Positions 63,501 to 64,000 of a stretch of 64,000 nucleotides of DNA are shown here, one piece after another; within the stretch, counting starts at the first letter, position 1; every line of letters starts with the position of its first letter. Below the pieces are notes generated by a model. That model was not told where the DNA came from, did not search any database, and worked only from the letters and a program-made list of their open reading frames with translations. Where the stretch lies: assembly GCF_002813775.1 (NCBI RefSeq), contig NZ_CP020371.1:124001-188000 (forward strand), read 5' to 3'. This stretch comes from Candidatus Thiodictyon syntrophicum (GTDB lineage: Bacteria; Pseudomonadota; Gammaproteobacteria; Chromatiales; Chromatiaceae). The translations under genes and the position numbers were made by a program.

Positions 63501-63805
63501 ACCCCACCTCGTAGTCGTTCCACGTTTCCGAACCACGCGATCCGGATGTTAATGGATCGCTGATCCAACACGCCCTAAGACTCACGCGGCCGACCCTTGC
63601 GCCAATCAACATCCTTGTTCCACGCGCCGCAAGCTGATTTTCGACTGGGCTTATCGCCCGGCGCCGAGCCGCTATAGGTGCCATTATAACGCCCCGACTT
63701 CTTTCGTCAATAGTGTTATAAATTTATTACTTTTCGCTTTACGCTGTTCGCCGCACTTGCTAGGCTGCTCCCCATGGACCACGTTTCGTCAATGCAGAGG
63801 TTGAT
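63501..63805. promoter_or_regulatory. AT-rich divergent control region
   Basis: Between the 85-residue gene (minus) and a 49-residue gene (plus). It contains the inverted pair TTATAAC (63684-63690) and GTTATAA (63715-63721), and TTTCGTCAAT twice (about 63702 and 63784). This looks like an operator region; the protein that binds is unknown. Confidence 0.55.
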
Positions 63806-63955
63806 ATGAGCGGCACCCCGCGACCGGCGACACCAGTAGAACGCTTTTCAGCGTCCGTAACGGACGGCAATCTAAAAGGGGCGCTTGATGCGCTGGTATG
63901 CCTCCCGGTCAATGTAATGCGCGAAGTTCTATTAACTCGACTTTGGCCATTTTAG
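63806..63955 (+). CDS. Small hypothetical protein (49 aa)
   Basis: ATG 63806, preceded by AGAGG seven bases upstream; stop TAG at 63953. Sequence MSGTPRPATPVERFSASVTD, then an amphipathic helix (LKGALDALVCLPVNVMREVL). No family recognised; codon use is less GC-biased than in the neighbours. Confidence 0.5.
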   Translation: MSGTPRPATPVERFSASVTDGNLKGALDALVCLPVNVMREVLLTRLWPF

Positions 63956-64000
63956 GCGCATCCGCTCATCGTGCCAGCCGCGACCGGCAATCGCGGGGCC

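Overview
The window is high-GC DNA whose protein families point to a gammaproteobacterium, most plausibly of the Chromatiales type. That assignment is an inference: there is no rRNA, tRNA or photosynthesis gene to confirm it. Chromosome-like genes (ihfA, dinB, an amine oxidase/cytochrome c pair, a glutathione-transferase-fold protein, a sterol-desaturase-type hydroxylase) sit among plasmid or ICE genes. The latter are a FinO/ProQ RNA chaperone, a KfrA remnant, a Rep remnant beside an iteron/DnaA-box origin, F-type traL/traE/traB and dsbC remnants, and a PRTRC cassette. The window therefore reads as a large plasmid, or an integrated plasmid/ICE that is being eroded. Almost all long genes are on the minus strand.

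Layout. 1-10.5 kb: four minus-strand genes for secreted proteins (a PEP-CTERM-like protein, two very large Ig/PKD-type proteins and a subtilase). 11-19.2 kb: a ProQ/FinO protein with a 62-bp near-palindrome upstream, then a two-gene unit of a 2038-residue P-loop ATPase and a protein with an HEPN-like R-N-x3-H motif. 19.4-24.5 kb: mobile debris, namely a truncated IS4 transposase, a 1.1-kb Tn3-like element whose resolvase is broken by a nested 207-bp MITE, an AbiE module with a decapitated toxin, and a truncated integrase abutting a truncated kfrA. 24.5-35 kb: housekeeping and metabolic genes. 35.4-38.4 kb: a putative oriV, a broken rep, an XRE regulator, a small lipoprotein and a frameshifted dsbC.

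39.3-49.0 kb holds the most interesting unit. Four co-directional, tightly packed genes encode a small unknown protein, a tandem AAA+ ATPase, a 1687-residue GHKL (HSP90-like) ATPase with a C-terminal DUF3883/NO-VEIN-like nuclease-type fold, and a predicted HEXXH-X18-E metallopeptidase. They are divergent from a WYL-domain regulator. This has the architecture of an antiphage or conflict system and matches none I can name. A UPF0175-like antitoxin/DUF3368 PIN toxin pair follows.

50.2-64 kb: tra remnants, a stand-alone type IIA topoisomerase TOPRIM protein, an RNB exoribonuclease, a UvrD-like helicase, an AcrVA2-family (anti-Cas12a) homologue, and a PRTRC cassette (ParB, E, ThiF, C, a 65-residue extra ORF, F, B; no A protein recognised). 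Several genes (dinB, dsbC, traB, resolvase, rep) carry single-base indels, often in G/C runs. These may be real decay or base-calling errors and should be checked before the genes are called dead.
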